From Nitrososphaerales archaeon (GTDB lineage Archaea > Thermoproteota > Nitrososphaeria > Nitrososphaerales > UBA57): DNA of 18,870 bases. Position numbers and translations under genes: made by a program. Under the pieces are notes generated by a model. The model was not told the origin of the DNA. It was given only the letters and a program-made list of their open reading frames with translations, and did not search any database. The stretch lies in NCBI GenBank assembly GCA_022449325.1, contig JAKUSK010000009.1, forward strand, positions 1 to 18,870. Reading direction: 5' to 3'. The stretch's first letter is position 1; each line of letters opens with the position of its first letter. Positions 1-7,175 of the stretch are shown here, piece by piece.

Positions 1-1237
1 TGAAGCATTTTATAGATTACAAGATCCTAAAAAACAAGTTGCAATTGTTCCAGTTAGTGCAAAAACTGGTGAAGGCATACCCGAATTGATTTCATTATTG
101 ATTGGATTGACCCAAAGCTACTTGAAACAAAAACTTACTGTGAGTGGAAATACTCGCGGCATAGTTCTTGAAGTTACCGAAGAACCAGGTCTTGGAGATA
201 CTGCAAATATTATTCTTACCGATGGTATATTAAACAAAAATGATGAAATCGCAGTAGCAAAGAAAGAAGGCGCTGTTTTAACAAAAATTAAAGCAATATT
301 CATGCCAAAACCGCTCGATGAAATGCGTGATCCCCGTGATAAGTTTTCTCCTGTGAATCAAGTAGTTGCAGCTACAGGTGCTAAGATCTCTACTTCTGAT
401 TTAGAAGGTGTTCTTGGCGGTTCACCAATTATTGGTATTAATGACGGTAATCTTGAACTTGTAAAAAATGAAATCGAATCAGAAATTAAATCAATTTTTG
501 TTGAAACTGATAACGTTGGTATTATAGTTAAGGCTGATACTCTGGGTTCTTTAGAAGCTGTTGTAGATACTCTCAAAGAAAGTAATATTGCCATTAGTAC
601 TGCTGATACGGGGATGGTATCGAGAAAGGATGTAATTAAAGCTCAAGTAATCACAGAAACTGACAAGTATCTTGGAAGTATACTCGCCTTCGGCGTTAAA
701 GTTCTTGATGATGCTAAAGAAGAAGCAAATAAAAATGGAATTAGAATATTTTCTCAACCTGTTCTTTATGATTTAGTAGATGAATATCAAGATTGGGTTA
801 CTTCTGACAAAGAAAATATGCAAAGAACTGAATTAGATTCTATTATTCTTCCTTGTAAATTCCAATTAATTAAAGGAATGGTATTTCGTAGAAACGGACC
901 TGCAGTTTGCGGCGTTGAAATTCTTGGCGGTTCATTAAAACAAAAATCTAGTATTATTAATTCTGAAGGTAAAGAAGTAGGCGTTGTTAAACAAATTCAA
1001 GACAATGGAGAGAACATTCAAAATGCCCCTAAAGGTAGTGAAGTCGCTATCTCTATGAACGAACCTGTTATAGGTCGTACTATTCGCGAGGGAGAAATTT
1101 TATACTCTCTCCCTAATGATATAGGTGTTAGATTACTAAAAGATCGATATTCTGATTCATTATCCGAAGACGAACTTGCTATTCTAAATGAAATAATTGA
1201 ATTACGTCGTAAAGTAGTACCTTTGTATGGATTTTAG
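1..1237 (+). CDS. infB: Translation initiation factor aIF5B, 3' part (5' end outside window)
   Basis: This GTPase promotes ribosomal subunit joining and initiator-tRNA positioning in late archaeal initiation. The reading frame is open from base 2, with about 411 residues visible; the family usually has about 590-600, so the N-terminal GTPase motifs G1-G4 lie upstream of the window. Visible first is the G5 region (VPVSAKTGEGIPEL), then beta-barrel domain II (from QKLTVSGNTRGIVLEV), domain III with the family signature VKADTLGSLEAVVDTL, and the C-terminal barrel domain IV ending LRRKVVPLYGF. A TTG at 86 opens the same frame but lies inside the G domain and is not the true start. It heads the plus-strand translation gene string, 48 bases before eS6. 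The identification is firm; only the 5' end is missing. Confidence 0.96.
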   Translation, partial: EAFYRLQDPKKQVAIVPVSAKTGEGIPELISLLIGLTQSYLKQKLTVSGNTRGIVLEVTEEPGLGDTANIILTDGILNKNDEIAVAKKEGAVLTKIKAIFMPKPLDEMRDPRDKFSPVNQVVAATGAKISTSDLEGVLGGSPIIGINDGNLELVKNEIESEIKSIFVETDNVGIIVKADTLGSLEAVVDTLKESNIAISTADTGMVSRKDVIKAQVITETDKYLGSILAFGVKVLDDAKEEANKNGIRIFSQPVLYDLVDEYQDWVTSDKENMQRTELDSIILPCKFQLIKGMVFRRNGPAVCGVEILGGSLKQKSSIINSEGKEVGVVKQIQDNGENIQNAPKGSEVAISMNEPVIGRTIREGEILYSLPNDIGVRLLKDRYSDSLSEDELAILNEIIELRRKVVPLYGF

Positions 1238-1249
1238 TATATTTCAAAA

Positions 1250-1267
1250 AGATTTATAGATATAAAA
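1250..1267 (+). promoter_or_regulatory. Candidate TATA box for eS6
   Basis: The stretch GATTTATAGATATAAAA lies about 25-30 bases upstream of the TTG start of eS6 at 1286. That spacing fits an archaeal TATA box driving a leaderless or very short-leadered transcript. Only a weak AAGTGA, at 1271-1276, resembles a ribosome binding site. The site is inferred from AT-rich sequence and spacing alone. Confidence 0.35.
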
Positions 1268-1285
1268 AAGAAGTGAAATGTTACT

Positions 1286-1750
1286 TTGGCAGAATTCAAA
1301 ATTGTAGTCTCAGATCCCAAAATCGGTAAATCCATAACTAAGGAGATTAAAGATAAATCTGCCCAAACTTTGTTGGGTATGAAAATTGGGCAAGAAATAG
1401 ACGCTACTATTGTAGATATTGATGGAACATTAAAAATCACTGGAGGAAGTGATAAAGTTGGATTTCCTTTGAGAGGAGACGTTCATGGCAGTGGTAAAAA
1501 TAATATACTATTAACCGCGGGCGTTGGCTTTCGTTCAAAAGTTAAAGGAATGCAAAAACGAAAAATTGTTCGTGGAAGTATGATTTCCGACGAAACTTAT
1601 CAAATTAATACGATACTTGTTAAAGGAAATCTTGTTCTTGAAGAGCCTCCAACAGAGGAAGATAAAGCAGAAGCTCCGGCAGAGGAATCTAAAACCGAAG
1701 AATCTCCAACTAAAGAAACTCAAAGTAAAGAGAAACCAACCAAAGAATGA
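1286..1750 (+). CDS. rps6e: Ribosomal protein eS6 with an acidic, low-complexity C-terminal tail
   Basis: This is a small-subunit ribosomal protein of the archaeal/eukaryotic eS6 family. Residues 1 to about 118 form the conserved domain, including ITGGSDKVGFPLRGDVHGSG (52-70) and the basic KRKIVRGSMISDETYQIN (91-108). The last 35 or so residues are a Glu/Lys/Pro/Thr-rich tail (PPTEEDKAEAPAEESK and onward), presumably disordered. The start is TTG at 1286; an in-frame TGA at 1274 rules out anything much longer, and the ATG at 1278 is out of frame. Part of the tail (1664-1693) is nearly identical in DNA to the repeat in the eS24 tail. Family identity is certain. The tail's role is unknown; it could be an rRNA- or factor-contacting extension. 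Confidence 0.95.
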   Translation: MAEFKIVVSDPKIGKSITKEIKDKSAQTLLGMKIGQEIDATIVDIDGTLKITGGSDKVGFPLRGDVHGSGKNNILLTAGVGFRSKVKGMQKRKIVRGSMISDETYQINTILVKGNLVLEEPPTEEDKAEAPAEESKTEESPTKETQSKEKPTKE

Positions 1751-1785
1751 GATAATAATAAATTCAATTAATACTGATTTATACC

Positions 1786-3012
1786 ATGCAAAAAATTCCT
1801 TGTCAACCTGAAATAAATATTGGTACTGCCGGTCATGTAGATCATGGTAAAAGTACAATCGTCGATGCAATTACGGGTAAATGGACAAGTGCACATAGTG
1901 AAGAACTTCGTCGAGGCATTACAATAAAAGTTGGTTATGCAGACGCCGGTTTTTATCAATGCAAATGCGAAGAACCTTATAATTACTCTACTCAAGAATC
2001 TTGTCCTACCTGTAAAACCAAAGGTAAGTTACAACGCGTTATTAGTTTTGTTGATGTTCCTGGTCATGAAAGTTTAATGGCAAATATGTTATCTGGAGCA
2101 GCACTAATCGACGGAGCTATCCTAATTATCTCTGCTAATGAAGAAGTTCCAAAACCGCAAACTCGTGAACATCTTCTTGCATTACAAATGTTAGGTACAA
2201 AACAAATTGTTATTGTACAGAATAAAGTAGACTTAGTTTCCACTAAAGACGCTAAAAATAATTATAAACAAATTAAACAATTTGTAAAAGGAACTGTTGC
2301 TGAAAAAGCACCTATTATTCCTATTTCTGCTCAACATGGACTTAATATTGACGCTCTAATTGCTTCAATCGAAGCAAATATTAAGACTCCTGATAAAGAT
2401 AAAAAATCTCCTCCTTCTCTTCAAGTATTACGTTCTTTTGATATTAATCGCCCAGGATTATCATTAGATAAACTCGTTGGCGGCGTTCTTGGTGGTTCAT
2501 TATCAAAAGGAGTGTTTAAAGTCGGTGATGAAATTGAAATACGACCAGGATTTCTTAATAAAAAAACCAATAAATATGATTCTCTTTTCAGTAAAATTTC
2601 TAGTTTAAGTAGCAGTGCTGGATTAATGGATAAAGTCTATCCTAGTGGATTAGTTGCAATTGGTACTGATTTGGATCCCTCTCTTACAAAAAGTGATTCA
2701 TTTGTCGGTGCAGTTGTTGGTCGTCCTAACGAACTTCCAGAAACATATTATTCTCTAAACATTGATGTCAATCTTTTTGATTTTGCTATAGGTTCTACTG
2801 ATATGACTAAAGTAGAAAAATTAAAACGAAATGAAGCATTGAGATTAAATTCTGGAACTGCAGTTACTGCAGGAGTAGTTACTAATGCCAGTGCTGATAA
2901 AGCTACAATTGATTTACGAAGACCAATTACTGCTGAACAAAACAGTCGAGTATCTATTAGTAGACGAATTGGTGACCGATGGCGTCTAATTGGTGCGGGG
3001 GTAATATCTTAA
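1786..3012 (+). CDS. eif2g: Translation initiation factor aIF2, gamma subunit
   Basis: This is the GTP-binding core of the heterotrimeric factor that delivers Met-tRNAi to the small ribosomal subunit. The protein has 408 residues, a normal length. The G1 P-loop is AGHVDHGKST (15-24), switch 1 contains RRGITIKVG, G3 is DVPGHE, G4 is NKVDL and G5 is near ISAQHG. A zinc knuckle of the form C-x-C-x11-C-x2-C follows switch 1, as is typical for the gamma subunit and unlike EF-Tu. Two beta-barrel domains follow, ending in RRIGDRWRLIGAGVIS. The start is ATG, 35 bases after eS6. The Fcf1-like PIN gene begins four bases after its stop codon, which indicates cotranscription. Confidence 0.97.
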   Translation: MQKIPCQPEINIGTAGHVDHGKSTIVDAITGKWTSAHSEELRRGITIKVGYADAGFYQCKCEEPYNYSTQESCPTCKTKGKLQRVISFVDVPGHESLMANMLSGAALIDGAILIISANEEVPKPQTREHLLALQMLGTKQIVIVQNKVDLVSTKDAKNNYKQIKQFVKGTVAEKAPIIPISAQHGLNIDALIASIEANIKTPDKDKKSPPSLQVLRSFDINRPGLSLDKLVGGVLGGSLSKGVFKVGDEIEIRPGFLNKKTNKYDSLFSKISSLSSSAGLMDKVYPSGLVAIGTDLDPSLTKSDSFVGAVVGRPNELPETYYSLNIDVNLFDFAIGSTDMTKVEKLKRNEALRLNSGTAVTAGVVTNASADKATIDLRRPITAEQNSRVSISRRIGDRWRLIGAGVIS

Positions 3013-3016
3013 CATC

Positions 3017-3415
3017 TTGAGAACTATTGTTCTTGATACTAGTTTTTTAATTCATGTTGCTAATAATCCAATACCCGGTTCTAACTATCTATCCGAAATT
3101 CAATCATACAATCTAATTACGATTAATGATGTTGTTAAAGAATTATCTGGAATATCTAAAGATCGAAAAAACTTTCTAAAAACTAAACGATCCAAAGAAG
3201 CATCTCTTGCTTTGCAATATATTAAAAATATACCAAAAGAGGATGTTTCTGGTTCGGAATCAACAGACGACAAAATCATCAACTATGCTTCTAATAATCA
3301 TGATATAATTGCTAGTTTGGATAGGGATATCCTCAATAAGGCTGTTAGGCACAATATTGATTCTGTTACTATTGAAAAACAACGCTTAATCTGGCGTATA
3401 AGCTATAATCGATAA
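3017..3415 (+). CDS. PIN-domain protein, Fcf1/Utp24-like (COG1412 type)
   Basis: This is a small (132-residue) predicted Mg2+-dependent endoribonuclease. The PIN acidic residues are present: D7 in VLDTSFL, E42 in DVVKEL, D84/D85 in ESTDDKI and D102/D104 in SLDRD. Its length and position directly after aIF2-gamma and ahead of Rpo7 are usual for the archaeal relatives of eukaryotic Fcf1/Utp24, which act in small-subunit rRNA maturation. It is therefore more likely a ribosome-biogenesis factor than a VapC toxin, and no antitoxin gene lies beside it. The TTG start at 3017 is the only one that keeps the N-terminal beta strand with D7, and it lies four bases after the previous stop. The rRNA-processing role is inferred from family and context. 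Confidence 0.85.
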   Translation: MRTIVLDTSFLIHVANNPIPGSNYLSEIQSYNLITINDVVKELSGISKDRKNFLKTKRSKEASLALQYIKNIPKEDVSGSESTDDKIINYASNNHDIIASLDRDILNKAVRHNIDSVTIEKQRLIWRISYNR

Positions 3416-3416
3416 A

Positions 3417-3482
3417 ATGATTCGCAAAAATCGAAAAACTCATATTGTTCCCTTTCGCGTTAATCTTATTCTAGGTATATAG
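3417..3482 (+). CDS. Possible micro-ORF (21 codons) between PIN gene and rpoE
   Basis: An ATG-initiated frame of 21 codons exactly fills the 69-base gap between the PIN gene stop (3415) and the rpoE ATG (3485), ending in TAG two bases before that ATG. The peptide is basic at the start (MIRKNRKTH) and hydrophobic at the end (VNLILGI). No family is recognised. It could be a real small protein, a leader that couples rpoE translation, or chance. Confidence 0.2.
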   Translation: MIRKNRKTHIVPFRVNLILGI

Positions 3483-3484
3483 AT

Positions 3485-4066
3485 ATGTTTCAAATTATAG
3501 AAGTCGAAGACGTTGTACGTGTAGAACCACTAGATTTTAGTGAGACCCTAAATAAAATGGCTGAAAAAGTCCTAAAATTAAAATATGAAAGTACTCTTTC
3601 TCCTGATTTTGGATATGTTGTTTTGATTATTGGTGTAAAAGCTGATAAAGTCGGAAAAATTCTTCCAAGTGACGGTGCTACTTATCATACTGTTAACTTT
3701 AAACTTCTTACTTATTTACCAAAATTGCAAGAAGTTGTTGAAGGTGACGTTGTAGAAATTACTGATTTTGGTGCATTTATTCGAATTGGTCCTACTGATG
3801 CTTTGTTACATCTTTCTCAAATCACTGACGAATATCTAAACAGTGACGTACGTCAAGGTCTCATTACTGCACAACAAAGTAACAGAGTAATTAATGTCGG
3901 TACTCGTATGCGTGTTCGTGTAACTGCCTTGAGTCTTGCTCGTGGTAGTTCTATGGGTAAAATTGGCGTTACTTGCAGACAACCATTTCTTGGCGCAAAT
4001 GATTGGATTGAAGAAGATCTAAAAAAATCTTCAAAAGATACTTCTAACAAAAAGGAATCTGAATAA
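3485..4066 (+). CDS. rpoE1: RNA polymerase subunit Rpo7 (RpoE')
   Basis: This subunit, with Rpo4, forms the stalk of archaeal RNA polymerase and helps with open-complex formation and RNA binding. The first 80 or so residues form the RNP-like tip domain (MFQIIEVEDVVRVEPLDF through YLPKLQEVVEG). An S1/OB domain follows (GDVVEITDFGAFIRIGPTDALLHLSQI, about 86-113). The tail is Lys/Ser/Glu-rich (KKSSKDTSNKKESE). The length of 193 is typical. The start is ATG at 3485. The spt4 gene begins two bases after the stop, the normal archaeal pairing. Confidence 0.96.
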   Translation: MFQIIEVEDVVRVEPLDFSETLNKMAEKVLKLKYESTLSPDFGYVVLIIGVKADKVGKILPSDGATYHTVNFKLLTYLPKLQEVVEGDVVEITDFGAFIRIGPTDALLHLSQITDEYLNSDVRQGLITAQQSNRVINVGTRMRVRVTALSLARGSSMGKIGVTCRQPFLGANDWIEEDLKKSSKDTSNKKESE

Positions 4067-4068
4067 TA

Positions 4069-4257
4069 ATGGCTAAAGAACTTGCTTGCAGAAAATGTAA
4101 AAACATTACTTCTGGTCGTGTTTGTCCTAGTTGTGGAGGTACTGACTTAAGCACTGATTGGTCTGGATTAATTGTCTTATCTAATCCTGATAAATCTCAA
4201 GTTGCTAAACAATTAGAATTCACAAAACCAGGAAGATACGCTATTAAAGTATCTTAA
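4069..4257 (+). CDS. spt4: Transcription elongation factor Spt4 (formerly RpoE'')
   Basis: This 62-residue zinc protein pairs with Spt5 (NusG) to close the RNA polymerase clamp and support processive elongation. The zinc ligands are C7-x2-C10 and C19-x2-C22 (ACRKCKN and CPSCGG). The C-terminal part, SGLIVLSNPDKSQVAKQL, is the usual Spt5-contacting strand and helix. The ATG start lies two bases after the rpoE stop, so translation is probably coupled. Length and motifs match the archaeal family. Confidence 0.95.
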   Translation: MAKELACRKCKNITSGRVCPSCGGTDLSTDWSGLIVLSNPDKSQVAKQLEFTKPGRYAIKVS

Positions 4258-4288
4258 TCTCCATCTTCTGTAATCTTTATGATGTAAA

Positions 4289-4816
4289 TTGGAAGTAAAA
4301 AATCTCCCAGAAAAATACCGAGATTTCCTAAAACGTCCTTTTGGAGAGTTAATTCCTTCGTCTAAACCTTCTCTTCAGGAGATTAATTCTATAATTAAGG
4401 ATTCTTCTTATCTGATTACTGTTGGAGATGCATCCTCTGAAAATATTTCTCAATTAGGCATTAAATCTAATATTCAAATTATTGATTTAATGGAACGAAG
4501 AAATAAACGCAAGTTTCCTAACTTAACTTGGAATGAAAAACGTTCTATTACTAACCCTCCTGGCACTTTATCTACAGAATCAATTATTCTTTTACGAGAC
4601 CTAATCAAACAAAATATTGATTCTCTCATTGTTGTTGACGGTGAAGAAGATCTTCTTGCTCTGCCTTCAATTCTCTTTTCCCCAATACATTCACATGTAT
4701 TATATGGCCAACCTAACGAGGGTCTTGTTATAGTCTCAGTTACAGAATCATTGAAGGTTAAAGTATATGGTATATTGATTGAAATGGGCTTTGATGAAAA
4801 TATCCTAAAGTATTAA
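4289..4816 (+). CDS. GTP-dependent dephospho-CoA kinase (DUF359 family)
   Basis: This enzyme phosphorylates dephospho-CoA with GTP, the last step of archaeal coenzyme A synthesis; activity was established for a Thermococcus kodakarensis family member. The 175-residue protein carries the family motifs VGDASS (45-50), TNPPGT (88-93), VVDGEEDLLALP (115-126) and YGQPNEGLV (139-147). The invariant acidic residues D47, D117, E119, E120 and D121 are present. The start is TTG at 4289, 31 bases after spt4. Placement between spt4 and eS24 is common in archaea and says little about regulation of CoA synthesis. Confidence 0.88.
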   Translation: MEVKNLPEKYRDFLKRPFGELIPSSKPSLQEINSIIKDSSYLITVGDASSENISQLGIKSNIQIIDLMERRNKRKFPNLTWNEKRSITNPPGTLSTESIILLRDLIKQNIDSLIVVDGEEDLLALPSILFSPIHSHVLYGQPNEGLVIVSVTESLKVKVYGILIEMGFDENILKY

Positions 4817-4843
4817 TAGCTGAAATTATTAAGCCTTGTATCG

Positions 4844-5209
4844 ATGAACTTCATAAAATTTGAAAAACGACAGAATCCATTGCTCGAGCGAACTGAAATT
4901 TCTGTAATATTTGATGCTGAGAATTCTTCTTTTAATCGACGTGAAGCCGCTACTTTGATTGCAAAAGAAGCAAAGATTAATCCTGATACTGTTTATTCTA
5001 TTAAATTATCTCATAGTGCTGGCTCTCATTCTGTTTCCGGTTTATTTTATGTCTATAAAGATCAAGATACTGCAAAAGCATATTTACCTAAATTTATTCT
5101 AAATAGAAATATTCCAAAAGTAGAAGAAGCTCCAGCAGAGGAAGCTAAAGCAGAAGCTCCAGCAGAGGAAGCTAAAGCAGAAGCTCCAGCAGAGGAAGCT
5201 AAGGAATAA
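4844..5209 (+). CDS. rps24e: Ribosomal protein eS24 with a three-unit EAPAEEAKA tail repeat
   Basis: This is a small-subunit protein of the eS24 family. Residues 1-93 form the conserved domain (FEKRQNPLLERTEISVIFDA, then NRREAATLIAKEAKINPDTV and SGLFYVYKD). From residue 95 the protein is an in-frame tandem repeat, EAPAEEAKA twice and EAPAEEAKE once, running to the stop codon. The tail is strongly acidic with alternating Ala/Pro, so probably disordered or helical and solvent-exposed. The start is ATG at 4844. The gene lies 27 bases after the CoA kinase gene and 14 bases before eS31. The family call is firm. The tail looks lineage-specific and recently expanded because its units are nearly identical in DNA. 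Confidence 0.94.
   Translation: MNFIKFEKRQNPLLERTEISVIFDAENSSFNRREAATLIAKEAKINPDTVYSIKLSHSAGSHSVSGLFYVYKDQDTAKAYLPKFILNRNIPKVEEAPAEEAKAEAPAEEAKAEAPAEEAKE
5126..5206 (+). repeat. Three 27-base tandem repeats encoding the eS24 tail
   Basis: Units lie at 5126-5152, 5153-5179 and 5180-5206. The first two are identical and the third differs at two bases near its end (AAGGAA for AAAGCA). Each unit encodes nine residues, so the reading frame is kept whatever the copy number. Such identity suggests recent slippage or unequal crossing over. Confidence 0.95.
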
Positions 5210-5223
5210 TCGGTTGATTTATC

Positions 5224-5517
5224 ATGATTGAAGAAGAATCTACTACAACCGAAGTCAAAGAAGAAGTTACTGAAGGAGAACAAGTAGAAGAACAAGTAGA
5301 AGAAAAACCTGTAGCCAAGCCTAAAGGAAAAAGACAAAAACGAAAAGCACGTTTTAGTCCTCAGATTTATAAATTCTATAAAGTTGACGATGATAAAGTT
5401 ACACGATTACGAAAGGAATGCCCTCGTTGCGGTAAGGGAACTTTCCTTGCCGAACATTCTGATCGTTTGTCTTGTGGTAAATGCGGTTATGCAGATTTCA
5501 AACAATCTAAAAATTAA
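5224..5517 (+). CDS. rps27ae: Ribosomal protein eS31 (S27ae) with an acidic N-terminal extension
   Basis: This is a zinc-ribbon protein of the small subunit, the archaeal counterpart of the eukaryotic ubiquitin-fused S27a. The conserved part starts near residue 32 with basic PKGKRQKRKARF, followed by QIYKFYKVDDDKV and a four-cysteine ribbon (ECPRCGKGTF with SCGKCGYADF). The first 30 or so residues are nearly all Glu, Val, Thr and Gln (VEEQVEEK), an extension most archaeal eS31 proteins lack. No ubiquitin-like domain is present. The start is ATG at 5224. A shorter start after the acidic part is not obvious, as no Met, Val-GTG or Leu-TTG codon sits at the domain boundary. It closes the plus-strand string and converges on the nucleotidyltransferase gene with six bases between the stops. 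Confidence 0.93.
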   Translation: MIEEESTTTEVKEEVTEGEQVEEQVEEKPVAKPKGKRQKRKARFSPQIYKFYKVDDDKVTRLRKECPRCGKGTFLAEHSDRLSCGKCGYADFKQSKN

Positions 5518-5523
5518 GACTAT

Positions 5524-6357
5524 CTAAACAATTTTTAATAAACTCTCAGGTTCTATCAAGTATTGAGGAGTTTCTTTCATATTCCTTTTCCTATTTATCT
5601 TTGAGAATAATTCTTTCAATGCAATATTATACTTCACTCTTCCTGCTAATAGATGTATATAATAATGATTAATTATTCTCCTAATGATTCTTAGATTAAT
5701 CATTACCCTGCTCTTTCTTTTCTTATTAATCAGACGTACAACTCCCTTTTCATAACGTAATTGATTATCTTTCTGCAATAACTTTGCTGCCTCATTGAAA
5801 CCTTTTAAACTTCTTTTTACATTTTTTGAATTATTTTTTCCTGAATAAGTCATTATATAGCTATATTTTACAGGAGGATATATTCTCATTCTGAATCTTA
5901 ATCTATGAAATAGGAAAAATTCTGCTGGTATTTTTAAATATTCACTCAAGCTTCTGTATTCGATTTGTAACCTGTCTATTTGCTCTAATATTATTCTCTT
6001 TTTATATTCAATTTCCACCCTATCAAAAAATTCTGGATTCACTAATACCTCGTACGGATTTAACAATCTTCCAATAACGAATTCTCCTAAATTTCCTTCT
6101 TTTGCATCTCTAATTATAGAGTCTTTATCAACAAAAATTGCGGAAATTTCTATCTTGTCGAAAATATATTTGTATCTTACTTTATTCTTGTAATTATTAA
6201 TCACAACAATTACGTCATAATCACTTTTTTCATTCGCATAACCTGCAATTCTTGATCCATACATACAAATTGCTTCTATATCTAATCCTTTTACCACTTT
6301 GTTAATTATACGAATTATTCTTTCTTTTTCCTTATCTTGATTTAGATTTTTTTGCAT
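5524..6357 (-). CDS. Nucleotidyltransferase-fold (Pol-beta superfamily) protein of unknown function
   Basis: The 277-residue protein has a minimal nucleotidyltransferase core: YGSRIAGYANEKSDYDVIVV gives G34-S35 and the metal-binding pair D46-x-D48, with E70 (KIEISAIFVD) as the likely third carboxylate. All catalytic positions are therefore kept. The remaining 200 residues are basic and mostly helical, with a stretch RMRIYPPVKYSYIMTYSG and a Lys/Arg-rich region (INKKRKSRVMINLRIIRRI) that could bind RNA. The ATG start at 6357 lies inside the upstream metallopeptidase gene (26-base overlap), so the two are translated from one message. The substrate is unknown; it could modify RNA, protein or a small molecule. 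Short MNT antitoxins are much smaller and no HEPN partner is present. Confidence 0.72.
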   Translation of the reverse strand: MQKNLNQDKEKERIIRIINKVVKGLDIEAICMYGSRIAGYANEKSDYDVIVVINNYKNKVRYKYIFDKIEISAIFVDKDSIIRDAKEGNLGEFVIGRLLNPYEVLVNPEFFDRVEIEYKKRIILEQIDRLQIEYRSLSEYLKIPAEFFLFHRLRFRMRIYPPVKYSYIMTYSGKNNSKNVKRSLKGFNEAAKLLQKDNQLRYEKGVVRLINKKRKSRVMINLRIIRRIINHYYIHLLAGRVKYNIALKELFSKINRKRNMKETPQYLIEPESLLKIV

Positions 6358-7111
6358 TTTGTTCTAACTCTTTAATTTTCTTACCTATATCTAAATCAAA
6401 TCTTGTTCTCATAATTGTTTCTATTGGAATGCTTGATACATTATTTTCCAAACTAACTCGACGTACAGGTAGACTCTTATTTATCCAATCATTGCTTGTT
6501 TTCTTAATTAATCTCTCACCAACCGAATGATTCTGAAATTTTTCTTTTAAATGTTTTAGAATCTGAGGCGCTTTATTACCGTGCGTAAAAATTAATTTTG
6601 GCTTAAATGATCTACATGCATCAGCATATCTTGCCTCAAATAAAGTACTTGATATTTCATCTGAAATTATGTCTAATCTCTCAAATTTTCTTACATATTC
6701 AATATAATGAAGAAATTCATGGGCTAATATTGCTTGTATTGTACCTTTTAATCCAAATGCTATTAATGGAGCTGACAACTGAATGATTATTCTTACTTCC
6801 CCTTTCCAAATATGAAAAATATTTCTTGCAAAATATGGAGTTGGACTTCCTCTTTCTAGTGATGTAAACGCAATAGGTAAAATCGGCTCAATATAATATT
6901 CGGGATATCGTATTTTTGAAGCTTCTTCAATTCTGTTTATTCCATTTTCAATAAATTCTTTCTTTCTTTTTATATCTCTAATTATATTCTTTGGAATTGT
7001 CTTTTGTATGTTTATATCTTCAAATTTTCCAAAAGGGTCTTTTATAATTTTCTCAGGTTGTTTGTTATTTTCTTTATAACTTTCAAATGATTCATAATCA
7101 ACCTTTTGCAT
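6332..7111 (-). CDS. Putative zinc metallopeptidase (HExxH) of unknown function
   Basis: The 259-residue protein has HEFLH at 131-135 within a helix (IQAILAHEFLHYIEYV). E159 in TLFEARYAD is a candidate third zinc ligand, giving HExxH-x23-E as in gluzincin-like enzymes. The preceding segment VRIIIQLSAPLIAFG looks like the edge strand and first helix of a zincin. No signal peptide or membrane span is seen, so it is probably cytoplasmic. The N-terminal 65 residues are charged and the C-terminus is Lys-rich (NAKKSKSR). The ATG start at 7111 has 64 bases of gap before it, behind lrp. It is followed by the nucleotidyltransferase in an overlapping frame. No named peptidase family is recognised, and no substrate can be proposed. 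Confidence 0.65.
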   Translation of the reverse strand: MQKVDYESFESYKENNKQPEKIIKDPFGKFEDINIQKTIPKNIIRDIKRKKEFIENGINRIEEASKIRYPEYYIEPILPIAFTSLERGSPTPYFARNIFHIWKGEVRIIIQLSAPLIAFGLKGTIQAILAHEFLHYIEYVRKFERLDIISDEISSTLFEARYADACRSFKPKLIFTHGNKAPQILKHLKEKFQNHSVGERLIKKTSNDWINKSLPVRRVSLENNVSSIPIETIMRTRFDLDIGKKIKELEQNAKKSKSR

Positions 7112-7175
7112 ATATTGTTTATTACTTTCTCTAATCTAATGGAATAGGTGTAAAATAATTAGACGGATTTGTTAA

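Noticed and set aside
1617..1811. Lys-rich 64-codon frame over the end of eS6
   Set aside because: It is an alternative reading of the eS6 tail and overlaps the aIF2-gamma start; the composition follows from the GAA/AAA-rich DNA.
3017..3415. VapC-type toxin reading of the PIN protein
   Set aside because: No antitoxin gene is adjacent, and its place after aIF2-gamma is that of the conserved Fcf1-like archaeal family.
5126..5206. Short tandem repeats that might suggest a CRISPR array
   Set aside because: The units abut without spacers, keep the frame and encode the eS24 tail.
5062..5337. Minus-strand 91-codon frame across eS24 and eS31
   Set aside because: It is the antisense of the repeat tail and the acidic eS31 extension; its Ala/Ser/Phe-rich repeats are the mirror of those codons.
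5524..7111. HEPN-MNT or other toxin-antitoxin reading of the nucleotidyltransferase pair
   Set aside because: The transferase is far longer than an MNT antitoxin, and the partner has a metallopeptidase motif with no HEPN Rx4-6H signature.
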